32,685 nucleotides of DNA from contig KV919279.1 in NCBI GenBank assembly GCA_002049455.2, forward strand, positions 1-32,685, in the 5' to 3' direction. Source of the stretch: Porphyra umbilicalis. Its lineage: Eukaryota; Rhodophyta; Bangiophyceae; Bangiales; Bangiaceae. The position numbers were made by a program, and so were the translations under genes. This document shows positions 9,354 to 20,020 of this stretch, piece after piece. Within the stretch, counting starts at the first letter, position 1, and each line of letters opens with the position of its first letter. Under the pieces are notes generated by a model, which made no database searches, was not told where the DNA came from, and was given only the letters and a program-made list of their open reading frames with translations.

Positions 9354-11745
9354 GCACGCGCCCGCGCGCCACGCGTCGACGCTGCGCCGGCCGCGCGCGC
9401 GCAACGGCGGGGGGGGAAAAGGGGGCGGGGTCGTCGGCGCCGGGGGGGGGGGACCCACAACCGCGTGGCCCCACACACCACCGCGCGGGAGGCGGGCGCA
9501 GCACGACCGTCCGCGTCGCGCACAGACGGCAGTGCGGGGCAACAAGGGCACACAGCAGCAGCGGCGGCACAGTGGCGGCACAGCGGCGGCGCCGCACAAT
9601 GACGGCGGCAGCGCGCGGGGGTGGCGCGCGGGGCCCGCCAGTGGCGGGCGGCCTCAAGCCCGCCGCCGACGCGCCGCGCGGCCGGCGCGCCGCGTCGCGG
9701 CAGCGTCAGTGGCCGGGCCACTCGCGCGTCGGGCCACTGCCCGGCACCCGCCCGCCACCGCGGTCAGCCGTCAGGGGCGTCAGGGGTGGGTGGGGGCGAC
9801 GGCCGTCGGCGTGGCCGCCTGCGCGTCCAATGCGGCGCGCCGCCGCCCGCCGCCGCAGCTCGATCTCGGCTCGGAATCAGACGAGCGGGGCGGGGGGTGG
9901 CGCGCCGTGCCGCTTGGGCGGCGGCGGCGGGGCGGGCGGGGCGCCCCCCGGGCGGGGCCCCGTCGGCCGCGTCGGGGAGAAAAAGTTGGCACCCGCGGCG
10001 GGGCGGGCGGCGGGCCCGTCGGCAGCGGCGGCGCCCGGTCCGCCACCCGAAAAGGGGTGTGTGGCCGACGGGGGCGGCCGGCGGGCCGCGGGGGAGCGCC
10101 GGGCGGGCCCAAGATACCGACGCAGCCGCCCGCGGGCGGATGGGCGGTCGACCGTCGACGCGCCGGGGGGGGCACGGGGGGCGCCACGCCGCCACCGGTG
10201 TGGCAATCTGCCAGCCACCACCGTCGGGCGGGGGCGGGGGGGGGGGGCGTCGTGCCGCCGGCAGTGTGCCCCAGCAGCGCGGCAACGGCCGAGAAGAAGT
10301 GGGAAGGAGGGAGGGAGCGAACCCCGCGTCTTGGGGACTGGAGCGTGACACAACCCGACGCGCCGACGAGGCGGCGACGAGGCAGAGACGCGACGCGCCC
10401 ACGCTCAAGGCGAGATGGTCTTGGGGCCGGTGGGGGGGAAGGGTGTGGCCGCTAACCGTAGTGGGGGGGAGAGCACGCACGGCTGCGCGTCGGCGGGGAG
10501 GGGGAGAAAAGGGTGCTGCCGCTCGGACGGGAGCACCACGCGGGGTGTGTGCTGTCGGCGGGGGGGGGGGGGGACCGGGTGATGGAGTTGGCGATGCAAT
10601 GTCCACCGCCCGTCCGCGCGCCGCGATAGCCTGCGCGGGTGTGCGGGCGTGTGCCTCCAGCGGGGGCGGGCGGGTCCGCGCCAGAGGCTGCGCGAGCACC
10701 CCTGTGGCAGGGAGGGGGGGAGGGGGGGGGGGCTCGGCAGCGCCGCCCAGACCCGCGCCCACCAGCTGCTGGTGGCCGATGCTTGCGGGCGCCGTGGCGG
10801 GTGTGGGCGGCGCCGCGCGCGGCGGCTGGTCTGGTGCGCCCCCTCGGCGCGGCCGCCCCCGCGGGGGGGTGGGGGTGGGGTCCCCACGGCCGGCCGGCGC
10901 CGCGCTTGGCAAGCCAACCAGACGAAAAGGGGCGCGCCCGCCCGCCGCCGGCCGCCCGCAAGGACGGCTACGTCGGCCGCGGGGAGGGCGGCGGAGAGGG
11001 GATGGGCCCCGGGGGGGGGGGGGGGGGACGGCGCCGCACGACAGCGGCGGCAGTGGACCACCAACACAAAAGCCGTTGGGAACGAGAAAGATATCAACGG
11101 GCACGGGGGGGATGACCGATGGGCGCACCCGCCGACCGCACGCACGCAGACGGACGATGGGGGCGCGCGGGGGGGGGGGGGGGCTCGGTCCCCCCCCCCC
11201 CCCCCCCTCCGCCATATTCCCCTTGCCGCCACCGGCGGACGTTGACGCGCGCGCGGCCGCCCCCCGCACGTGGCACCGGCGGGGCGGCCGGCAGCGGCGG
11301 GGCGTCCCCTTTCCGCGCGCCGCGGCGGCGGCGCCATGGTGGCACACGGGGGGGAGGGGGGGGGGGGGGGGGGGACGCGCCGCGGCCGCCGGGCCGCCGC
11401 GGCGGTGGCAGCCACCCCACCCTCCATGTGGCGGCACGCGTGAGGCGCGGGGGACACCCCGCGGGGGCGCCTCGAGGGTCGGCGCGTCGGCCCCCCGCGC
11501 GGCAGACGCGCGGGGGCAGCGTCAGCGGCAGCGTCAGCGGCAGCGTCAGCGGCGGCGGCGGTCGCGGCGGCGGCAGCGGCGGCGGCGGGCGGCGGGCGGC
11601 GGCGGGCTCGGGCGCGGCGTGTGAGCGCCGACAGCCGCGCCCCGCCGGGGCGGGCGCAGGCCCCCCCCCCCCCCCCGCGGGCCCTGCGCGTCGGCCCTAC
11701 GGGGCGCCTCCTGTCTCTCGGCCGCCGCCTGCGGCGCTTGCGTGT
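9354..11745. other. GC-rich region without a supportable gene
   Basis: Long open frames exist on both strands (for example 9621-11624 plus and 9764-11437 minus), but they are mutual shadows of stop-poor DNA. They translate to Arg/Pro/Gly/Ala-rich sequence with no domain and no consistent codon preference. The part nearest 9353 probably holds the promoter of the minus-strand gene. Long G runs occur at about 10558-10573, 11010-11027, 11171-11182 and 11358-11373, and a short tandem repeat at 11515-11550. Confidence 0.5.
11515..11550. repeat. 12-bp tandem repeat, three copies
   Basis: Three exact copies of GGCAGCGTCAGC, followed by degenerate GGC/GCGG trinucleotides to about 11600. The repeat is open in several frames but lies in no supportable gene. 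Confidence 0.9.
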
Positions 11746-14700
11746 GGCGGGTCCCGATCCCCGACTGACGGCATCCCCACAGCGCGTTGATGAAATCTCG
11801 TGTCAGGTTCCAAGGTATCTGCAACAAGGCCGAACCGTATTGCTGCTCGACCCCTTTGCGTTCAGAGAGAGATCGAAAATGAGTACATAACTCCTCTTTG
11901 CCCAATCTTTAAGGAGAAGTTCACATCCTTCGAGACATATGTTGCGAGACTCGCCGCAATGATCCCTCGGAGGTCTCGGGGAAGAAGTGGAGCAAGACCC
12001 TGACGGAGGAAAGGATGTGACACCGGCCAGCATTGAGGATACATGCCAAAGATGCATTGAAAGACACGGTCGCTTTATTGTTGCTCGGCGCGGGCACGGG
12101 TGGCAGAGCAGACACGAAATCGATAAGAAAGCCACGGTGTGCTACAGAGTCACGCAGACATGTAGCTAACTGCACACAGCCGCAAACTCTGACAGAGCTA
12201 CAGGCCACCGGACAACAGCAAGCTCACCATGTCAGCGACTCGCGGACACCACGCATGCATGTGCGTATGACACAAGTTACTCGACTTCGATGTCAGCAAC
12301 ACCCATTGGTTTGCAAAGAAACAGAAGCCAAGAAAGAGGAAGCCATCGCACATATGCATGGTAAGGATACATGGGGGACGGGCGAGCGAACACGAAAAAG
12401 AAGTACGTGGTCAGTTCATCCAACCCATCCACCACCCACCCACCGCGCGCGTCACACTATCCACACTGCGCCAGTGTGGATCCCCACCCAATCGCCACCA
12501 CCACTAGTCCAGCGACTGCAAACGTCGTCCGGCCCGTCGTAGAGTGACTCCCCCCCGCCCCCGTGCGAGCTGGAGAGAATGCGTGGGATGGAGGGGATGC
12601 AGATAAGAATACGACAGGAACGAGGGCGGTCGGCAGGAGGGTGGGCGGGGCGATCGAACAGAGGGTGGCCGGGGCTTCCGGCCAGGAGGGTGGGTGGGGC
12701 GGTCGACCAGAGGGTGGGCGGGGCGGTCCGCCAGGAGGGTGGGCCGAGCGGTCGGCCAGGAGAGCGAGCGGGGATGTTGGCAGCACTTGTGCACTTGGGC
12801 GGCAGCCAGGAGCGGGGCTGGGGGCAGCATGGCAGTCACCTGCACACATGCCGAGGGCGCGCATTGGCGCCGCCCAGCACTTCGAATTATTATTAATCGC
12901 CCCGCTATCCCCAAGCACAAGGCTTGACGTTTTCCAGCCCGCTGGTTGGCTGCCCGGTTGACCGGGGGCGCATCCTGGGTCCCCATTGGTAGCAGACTAT
13001 CATGCCAACAGGTACTGAACAAAGTCTGGCTGACACAAGCTACGACGGTGAGGCGTCCGAGCAGAGGTCTCCATGTGCCCGCAAGAATGCATACTGTGTA
13101 CGCCAAGTCTGCCTTGAACTGGGTGTGAAGGGTGCCGTTTGATCGCGCAAGGAGGACCTGCCCCATGACCCTGCCAGAGCTCTGCACGGCAATGCCAGCA
13201 GCCGTCCCACTCTAGCGACACCGTTTGCGCCCCCATCCTCCCCGACCCCCTCGGCATGTATGTGCAGCCCCCCTCGCCCCCCCCCCCCCTGCCAGCAGGA
13301 GAAAGGAGTGGGAGAGGACAGGAAAGGAGGCAAGCACAAGTGTCCGTGGTTGGGCGGTGCCCGCAGCTATTGGGAGTAGACGAGTACGCACATGGGTAGG
13401 GGTGACCAGGTGGGTGGGGTAAGAAGGTCTCTGGGGGTGTCAGAAAGCCTTCTCAGACAGAGCCTTTTAGAGATCGACACAGCGACATTTGCGAGGATGG
13501 TGTCACGAGGTTTGCTGCATGGAAAAACATTTCTCTCACGACCTCTCACGGTTCGCATATATTTTAAGTTCTCCGTGACCCAATTTGACAACGTGCTGTG
13601 CCCCGTCAGGTGGGGGGGGAGGGGGGGGTGCTGGTCTGCGCACGGGTGGGTGGGAGACCGCCCCTACACCCGCCGCCCGACCACTCGCAGGCCCGCAGCG
13701 GGGAGACGGGCGGGGACCCCCGTAGCACAATGGCGGATCCCGTTGACTGCCCCCCCCGCGACGCGCGTCCGTGCACGCGGTTCAATCTGGGGAGATATTT
13801 TCCAGGGCGACGCGCTCAATCGGCAGCCGCCGTACGGCCGCTCGGGTCGCGGGGGGGAGGGGGGGGGTGGGTGCCTCCCCGCTGCAAGTTGGGCGACAGC
13901 AACGCACGTGGGTGGCCGGAAGCAGCCAGTGTCGTAGCGACGGGGGTCCGTGGCCACCCACTCCCCGACGTGCGGTCGACGCACGAGTGGGAATCGATGC
14001 CGCTGACGTCTGCCACTCCTATGTAGTTTTTTCTGTTGTTCTTTTTTTGCATCACAGACCCCCCGCCCGTGTCGCTCGGCGCGGGACGGCGTGCCGGCAC
14101 GTCTGGTGCGCACTTGCACACGCGGCTGACGGCGCGTCCACCCGAAAAAAATCCGCATTGGCAGGCACCCTTGCGCCAGATCTTTCAGCTGATCTCCATC
14201 TCGGACCCTCCCGCCGCCGTCATGCGTGCGCCCGAGGCGTGACGGCGCGGCGCGCCGTGCGGAACGGTGGGCAGGTCCCGTAGCCATGAGTTGCGGTTCT
14301 CCACCGTACACCACGCCCAGCGTCAAACGTGCTGACTGCCATGGCTGCTCGTACCGATGGCAACGGGGGGGGCCGGCGGGGGGGGCGGGACCGGGGGGCC
14401 GTCGACTATGACGATGGCCCTCGCGTGTGGTGCCTTTCCAAATTCAGATAATCTGCTAGTGTCTGCTCCTCGCGGAACCGAGGGCGCGCGGGACCAGCAC
14501 ACCGGTTCGGTCACGACCCCGCGTGTCCGACCTTCCCCTACCGGTCCCGGCTACTGGCCACCTATCTACCGCAGACCGCCCCGCAGACCGCCCCCAAGAC
14601 GGTGTCCTGCGCCCCTCCGTCCCCGGTGCCTGCCGTCGCCACCGCTGCATCACCCGCCCAATCTCCCGACCGGTGGTGCGTGGGGGTGTTTTGGGGACAG

Positions 14701-14859
14701 CGTACAGACGGTACCCAATACTATCGGCACACTTTTGGCCGAAAATTCTCATTGCACTCCTGGGTCCCGATGTGGCTCAATGACACTGGGCAGGGTCGCG
14801 ATATGAACCCCCCTCTCTCAGTCAGCGTGAGGACAGAAACTCCAACAGTCACCAAGACG
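11746..14859. other. Region of mixed composition without a recognised gene
   Basis: GC content falls from about 11750, and the sequence becomes more evenly composed. Open frames of 60-230 codons occur on both strands (for example 12033-12542 plus, 12504-13187 minus, 13392-13937 plus), but none shows a domain, a signal or the strong G/C third-position bias of the real genes nearby. It contains a minisatellite at 12633-12769. The stretch around 13440-13600 is the most balanced in composition and could be remnant mobile DNA. I see no RNA gene. Confidence 0.45.
12633..12769. repeat. Minisatellite, about 24-bp unit, five to six degenerate copies
   Basis: Units built on CCAGGAGGGTGGG-CGGGGCGGTC repeat with a period of about 23-26 bp. 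Alternate copies begin CCAGGAGGG or CAGAGGG. The G-rich strand has several closely spaced GGG runs and could form quadruplexes. Confidence 0.8.
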
Positions 14860-15497
14860 GGGTCCCCGAGACATCCTCTATCTGCTGGTGAACACATCAC
14901 GGCCGTCACCCTGCTCGAACAAGGCGAGTCGCTCGGCACGATTGGTACACTTTTGGGCCGTAGCCGAAGCACCATCGCCTATGTGGCCGAGATGGTTCGT
15001 CAAGCGGGTGGCGGCCCACGATTCGAAAAGCGTGGTCTTCCCAAGGCTCTGACGGACCGCAAGTTCCGCAGCGTCAAGCGGGTTGTCGGCGCCAGTCGCT
15101 TGATTTCCGTCCTCGCCTTGACGGTAACCATTAACCTCACGCGCGCCCAGGCCGGTGGCGGGCCCAACAACGGTCCTTTGTAAACCTCTACGGTACGGCG
15201 AGCTCTCTGGGCCATGGGGTATGCGCCCAGGGTCCCTGCCAACAAACCCTTCCTGTCGGCTACAACTTGCAGAAGCGCCTCTCTTGGTCTGTTGAGCGGT
15301 AGGGCTGGACTGTTGAGTAAGCCTTGGTCTCCTTGACGAACGAGAGCTCCTTCCTTGTGCGCTCAACTCCGGCGGGCGCGTGTGGCGCGGGCGAACGCTT
15401 CGTGCCAGCACCAAGTACTGATCACACCTCGGTGTCAAAATCGAGCGTTTCGTCTGATCACAATAGTTCGTCAAAATTGAGTTTTCTGGTGTTCGGA
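14860..15497 (+). pseudogene. Decayed Tc1/mariner-type transposase
   Basis: A broken transposase of the Tc1/mariner superfamily. The N-terminal helix-turn-helix region is intact in one frame (about 14874-15090: PLSAGEHITAVTLLEQGES, then LGRSRSTIAYV, then KRGLPKALTDRKFRSVKR). An in-frame TAA at 15181 follows. The same frame then resumes with STVRRALWAMGYAPRVP and NKPFLSA (15187-15258), a typical Tc1 block. A frame change gives NLQKRLSWSVER, a TAG at 15300, and WTVE followed by another stop. The first catalytic block reads TNES at about 15336, where the family has TDES, so the first catalytic Asp is Asn. A further frame change gives VWRGRTLRAST (15380-15412), and LVFG near 15486 resembles the next conserved block. 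The second and third catalytic acidic residues are missing. It cannot make an active transposase, and terminal repeats were not identified. Confidence 0.75.
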
Positions 15498-17495
15498 TAA
15501 TAATGGGTACCAACTGTACAGTCGCGGGGGACGTTCCGCTCGACGCCGGGGGGCCGGCTGCCCCCCCAGGGGCGGGGGGGCGGACGCGGTCTCGGCAGCG
15601 GCGGCGTGGGCCCAGGCGGCGGCCGTGGCGTTTTGCAGCCGCACGATGCGTGCGCAGCGGTCAAAGGAGATATGCCGCGTACGGGGGAGCGAGGTACTAT
15701 GGCACTTCAGGGGGTGGGGGGGGGAGGCAGGAGGTGCGTATACCGTCAACGACTCACCGCTAGTGCCACGTCGGACGAATGACGAGCCGTGGCACGCATG
15801 GGCAACGCCGCAATGGTTCCAATTGACGCGCGCGCGGGGGGGTTTCCTGCGCCACGACCGCCGGGTGGGGAGGGGGGGGGGGGTGCGACGCGCACGACAC
15901 CCGGTTCGCCGTGGTGGGGCCGCAGCCATCCGCGGCGGCTGGGGCGGGGGCGCCAGCAGTGCCACCCACCGTGCCGCCCCTCCCCCCCGCGAGTGAGACC
16001 ATGCCGCGGACGCGGTTGCTGTCCGGGCCACGCGGGGCGCGGGGGTGGGGGGTGGGATCCAGCGGACCTCGCGCCCCCGTGCCGGATGACCCGCGGGCCG
16101 CGCCCGCCGCCGGCGCGCCCGCGGGGGCGCCACGGGGCGGCGGCCGCGCTCGTCGCGGGGGCTTGCCCTGCGGCACGTCGGCACCGCGGCAGCAAGACGC
16201 CCGCCATAGAAGCGTGGATGTCCACTTTGGCGACCACTCTATGGCGGCCGCGGTTAGAAGCTGCTCAGCCGGCACAAGGGACAGCCACGGTCGCGGACAC
16301 CGGCGCGACTCCAAAGACGAGCCCGTGCGCCATCCGCTTCCAGCGAGACCCTGATGGCACAGGCATAAACACAAGGCACCATCAAGTGATACAAAAAACA
16401 CAGTGGGGGCTATAGGGCGCCGCCTTCACGCCCATTTAGGTAGCTGGTGGCGTCTGAACTGGACCACCCCTTTCGAACGGGGTGCTGGCTTGGTAGTTTG
16501 TGCTGCAGCCGCCTTCCAAAATTGCTACGGGCGTCCTCTATCGAAGAAAAAAATCAGGTCTTGTGCTAGAGTCTTCGTCGCGGCGGATACCCCAGAACCT
16601 GCCGCGACCGCCACCCGCGCGCCGCTTTTTCCAGTCCCGACATCCACTGCTACTCACGGCGCCGCTCTCACCTCTGCAGCTGTGGCGACCGTCGCTCGCT
16701 CCGCCACCGCTTTTTGTCCAGCAACGCTGAGACCCGTGTTTTCGCGTCTCGCGTGAGCCCGGTGTCGCAGCGGTGCTGAAGCCGAGCACAGCCGCACAGA
16801 GAAGAACACAACGTGACGAACCTTCGCCTTTGTTTAAATTTTTTCTACATGGCAATTAGTATAATTCAGTGATAGTTCAGTTCAGGCATAGCGAACTAAT
16901 ATGAATATATGTCGTGACTTGTTTCGTACTTGTCATTGAGTACAAGGCTCCAGCGCTTGACGGCGTTTTATTTCGGCAACTGCTCTCGCCCACTCTTCCT
17001 CCTCCCCGAACCCACTGCTGTGCATGCATCGGGTTTATTCCTCCCCCTGGCAGCTGCTGATCCCTCTGGCGTGCCATCTACCCCCTCCCCCACCCCCCCA
17101 CCAGCGTCATGCAGGGCGGCCGTCCCAGTGGCTGATGACGTGGCAGTCGGGGTGAGCACGGCGGCTCGGGCGTGTTTTGTCCCGGTGAACCCTGTCGCGT
17201 GGTGCCGACGCGTTGTGGTTGTGGTTGGCCCCTGCTCGCGTCTCTTGTCTCTGTGGAACTGGCGCACATTCACGTGACCATCTTCTTCGTCAACCTCGAC
17301 GGTGGAGGGATCCGTGACGACCTGCACTCGCTGCATTCGTCGTTGTTGCTGAGTCGCCACGGGACCACCGCCGACCTCCTGCGCAAGACCAGCCGGACGG
17401 GCATTACTGCTGACAGCCCGGTTGCTTCTGCTCCGCTGCTTACCGCATAGTTTGCTGATGCTGTGTGTGCGAACCCAACTGGTTCTGACGTGACG
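15498..17495. other. Intergenic region upstream of the C2 gene
   Basis: No domain was seen in any frame. 15530-16260 is GC-rich with open frames on both strands. 16400-16800 contains a 117-codon plus frame (16403-16756) without recognisable features. 16830-16940 is AT-rich and likely non-coding. 17000-17495 probably includes the promoter and 5' leader of the C2 gene; an in-frame TAG at 17448 separates that leader from the coding start. Confidence 0.45.
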
Positions 17496-18893
17496 ATGAC
17501 GATCCCCTCCCCTCCGTCCTCCCCCCTATCCCGCTCGCACCTCTCCGCGGACACATGTGGCGGCCCGGGGGCCGGTCGTCAGGCTTCCTCGTCTGGCCCC
17601 TATACCTGCTTCACCGACGATGAGGGTGAAGGGGAAGACGTGGCTAGCAACGGGAATACCGCTGCTCCTCCCTCGTCGGTTGCGTCGTCAGTGAGCGACG
17701 CGTCGGACGCGCCGTCGCCGTCCACCGGCACGCCTTCGTCGACGCACACCATCACCTTCCCCACGTCAGCATTAGTCGCCGCCCGCGCCGCGCATACCCT
17801 CCCCGTCCTCGGGGAGGAGCGGTCGTGGGTGCCCCTCGCCGGCACGGGGGAGCTGGTCGGCGCCGAACTCGAAGCCGCGCTCCGCCACGTGGCTGTTGAA
17901 CTGTCTTTAACCGCTCGGAAGCTCCCCCGCGCGGAGCTCCTGTCCAAAGTCGACGCCTTTGCCGTCGTTTTTGTGGGCGGCGTCGTGGAGGGGGCGTGGG
18001 ACGAGCTCGGGCGGACGGAAACGATTCGGGATTGCCACGAGCCGCGGTGGGTCGCCAAGTTTCGACTGCCGGGCGCGACCGCCCTCGACCGGGAGGCGCC
18101 GCTGCGGATTGCGGTCTATGCGCAAACGGTAACGGCCGAGGTGGGGGAGCCAGGGGCGGACGGCGAGCCGCCGGCGCTCACGTCCGCGCCCGACCTGGCC
18201 GTCCATACGCTGCTTGGGGGGGTGGAGCTGACGCTCGCCACTGTCCTCCAAGCCCCAGGCCTGTGCTATGACACCCCGCTGCGGCTGCCCGCCGTGCGGG
18301 GGCTTCTCGGCTTGGTCACCGCCACGGGCCCCCCGTCGTGGGGGTGGGGCGCCGGCGCCGGCGCCACGAGTCCCACGGGCGTCGACGGCAGCGCCGGGGG
18401 CGGCAGCGTCGGTGGGCGCCTGCGGGGCGCCCTAACCATCGACGCGGACCTCATCCGCCACGTCCACCCACCGTCGTCGGTGACCATTGGGTTTGGCATT
18501 GACGGCGGCGAGGCGCTCGCGCGCAACCGCTCCCAGTTTGTGCTCTGCCGTGCCCTGCGGCGGGGGCGATGGGCGGCGGTGTACCGCTCCGAGCCACGGG
18601 TGCGCGCCGAGGCGGGCGCTTTCATTCCGGCGGTGCTCCCGACCGACGTGCTTTGTGGCGGGGAGGCCGGCCGCCTGCTCCGCCTCGAGGTGTACCGCTA
18701 CTATCTGAACGGGGAGACGGCGTTGCTCGGGTTTGTGCAGGTCAGTATGGAGAAGCTGAGGAGCATGCGGGAGGGGGGGGAGCTGTACTGGTGGCCGGCC
18801 GTGGGAGGCATCACCCGCGCCAAGGTGCGGATGGAGCGGGTGCAGGTGGGGGAGGCGGAGAGCCAGTTTGGGATGCGTTTGACGGACATGTGA
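17496..18893 (+). CDS. Tandem C2-domain protein, copine-like, lacking the vWA/copine domain
   Basis: Predicted cytosolic protein of 465 residues that probably docks on phospholipid membranes, possibly with calcium. After a Ser/Pro/Thr-rich, acidic low-complexity N-terminus (about residues 1-120), a first C2 domain spans about 130-255. It carries VELSLTARKLPRAELLSKVDAF and GRTETIRDCHEPRWVAKF (residue 134 onward), very close in pattern to copine C2A. A second C2 domain (about 308-440) has FVLCRALRRGRWAAVYRSEP, then LLRLEVYRYYLNGE and LLGFVQVSMEKLRSM, matching copine C2B. Copines normally continue into a von Willebrand A-like domain of about 250 residues; here the protein ends soon after C2B with FGMRLTDM. 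The first ATG after the in-frame TAG at 17448 was taken as start. It is a single exon with strong G/C third-position bias from about 17700. AT-rich DNA follows within about 120 bp of the stop. Confidence 0.78.
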   Translation: MTIPSPPSSPLSRSHLSADTCGGPGAGRQASSSGPYTCFTDDEGEGEDVASNGNTAAPPSSVASSVSDASDAPSPSTGTPSSTHTITFPTSALVAARAAHTLPVLGEERSWVPLAGTGELVGAELEAALRHVAVELSLTARKLPRAELLSKVDAFAVVFVGGVVEGAWDELGRTETIRDCHEPRWVAKFRLPGATALDREAPLRIAVYAQTVTAEVGEPGADGEPPALTSAPDLAVHTLLGGVELTLATVLQAPGLCYDTPLRLPAVRGLLGLVTATGPPSWGWGAGAGATSPTGVDGSAGGGSVGGRLRGALTIDADLIRHVHPPSSVTIGFGIDGGEALARNRSQFVLCRALRRGRWAAVYRSEPRVRAEAGAFIPAVLPTDVLCGGEAGRLLRLEVYRYYLNGETALLGFVQVSMEKLRSMREGGELYWWPAVGGITRAKVRMERVQVGEAESQFGMRLTDM

Positions 18894-19702
18894 TTATAGC
18901 GCGCGGGGCGGGGTGAGCGGGTGGGGGACAGGCCGTTTCCCGCACGAATAGATAGACGGGCGCACCATGCACCTGTGTGTGTGTCGCGGGGATGGTACAT
19001 TTTATGTACTATACTTTTTAATACCATTTATAATTATTGTGGCGCCTGCCAACTGACAAGAGTGCTCATTTTCAAATGCCGGTCACACCCAGAGCTGGCT
19101 ATGGACACGGCCGCCGCACAAAACGCTGCACAAGCTCCTATACGTGAACTAGACTTTCAATTTGTCGCATATTGGAAAAAACACGTGTGCTGCGAATGTC
19201 CCGAGACGCCCTGATGCGCCTGCTGCCAGCTACGGTTGGGGCACGTCTTCAGAAAGCTGGTTCCAACCGCTGGACAAGTGAAAAGTGTCTGACACCTACC
19301 AATCTGGCCAATGAATGGCCGGTAATCCTAATGTCCGACTCAGGGGTGTCTTAACTGGGCGTGGCCTTACTGTTGCCGTCCTTTTGGGGAGGTGGCACGT
19401 GCAGTGTCTCAATCACTTTGCATGGTTCTCCTATCCTACCCCCCTCGCTCCGCTGGTTGAGTCCAAAAACCGAGCACCGTCCTGCCCAACCCCGTTAGGT
19501 TGCCCGTCGCCTGAGTCTGCCAGCCATGGATCACCGCGTCGTCACGTTGTGATGAAGCGGACCGCCACCGAGGGCCCGCCTCGGTGCCAAGGTTTCCATG
19601 CTTTGCCCTCTCCGCCCAGCCAACCCTTGCCTGGCTCACCCGGCAAGGGCTCCCCAACCTGCCACCCTTCAAGCCGCCGCCTCAGCCACGTGCACGGACG
19701 AC
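18894..19702. other. Intergenic region between the C2 gene and Cpn10
   Basis: Converging 3' flanks. 19000-19040 is AT-rich (TTTTATGTACTATACTTTTT) and is probably the 3' end of the C2 transcript. The rest (19050-19700) has moderate GC and only short frames without domains. Cpn10 ends at 19703 on the other strand. Confidence 0.5.
18998..19042 (+). terminator. AT-rich 3' flank of the C2 gene
   Basis: An abrupt AT-rich stretch (ACATTTTATG..., CTTTTTAATACC, TATAATTATTG) begins about 105 bp after the stop codon in otherwise GC-rich surroundings. A 3'-processing role is inferred from position and composition, as with the other genes here. Confidence 0.35.
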
Positions 19703-20008
19703 TCACTCGGACACGACCTTGCCGAGCAGGTCCTCATCCCGGAACAGCCACATCTCCTTGCCCTCCACCTCCAGGGTCGACCCCCCGTACTCTGGCAGCA
19801 CAACCGTGTCACCGGCCGACACGGACGGGGGGATCACCTCTCCGTCCTTGCCGCGCGCACCGGGGCCGACGGCCAGAACTTTGCCCTCGTTGAGCTTGGA
19901 CACCACCGACTCGGGGAGGAGGATACCGCCCGCCGACGTCTTCTTGGGCGCGACCTTTTCAATGAGCACCCGGTCCAGCAGGGGGACGATGCGGCGTGCC
20001 AGAGCCAT
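19703..20008 (-). CDS. Chaperonin 10 (Cpn10/HSP10, GroES family), mitochondrial type
   Basis: Co-chaperonin that caps the Cpn60 folding cage, acting in the mitochondrial matrix as a seven-subunit ring. The 101 residues cover the whole family domain: RRIVPLLDRVLIEKV, the mobile loop KKTSAGGILLPES, KLNEGKVLAVGPGAR, IPPSVSAGDTVVLPEYGG, then EMWLFRDEDLLGKV near the end. Length matches the usual 95-105. The pattern (LLDRVLIEKVAP and LPEYGGS) is that of mitochondrial rather than double-domain plastid Cpn20 proteins. The ATG at 20008 starts MALARRIVPLLDRV, a normal beginning. A pyrimidine-rich stretch ending CAG (20021-20023) sits just upstream, so an intron probably lies before it and an upstream exon may add 18 residues. 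The 3' neighbour is the C2 gene, converging; upstream on the same strand is the acyl-CoA synthetase. Confidence 0.96.
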   Translation of the reverse strand: MALARRIVPLLDRVLIEKVAPKKTSAGGILLPESVVSKLNEGKVLAVGPGARGKDGEVIPPSVSAGDTVVLPEYGGSTLEVEGKEMWLFRDEDLLGKVVSE

Positions 20009-20020
20009 GCCAGACGCCTT

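Noticed and set aside
9621..11624. 667-codon plus-strand frame and the 557-codon minus-strand frame opposite it
   Set aside because: They are mutual shadows in stop-poor DNA, with no domain and no consistent codon bias. The one natural-looking block (VPVDIFLVPNGF near 11080) uses many T-ending codons, unlike real genes here.
12633..12769. CRISPR array
   Set aside because: The repeats are contiguous degenerate units of about 24 bp without unique spacers, so this is a minisatellite.
12033..13187. Overlapping plus and minus frames as small genes
   Set aside because: No recognisable motif, mixed codon use, and the longest ones read through the minisatellite.
13392..13937. Plus-strand frame with a fairly natural first 60 residues
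   Set aside because: No family recognised. The second half runs into G-rich repeats, and the codon bias differs from the real genes; it may be remnant mobile DNA.
16968..17360. Minus-strand 130-codon frame with a VEVDEEDGHVNVRQF-like segment
   Set aside because: No start context, no domain and no flanking support; it lies in the likely leader of the C2 gene.
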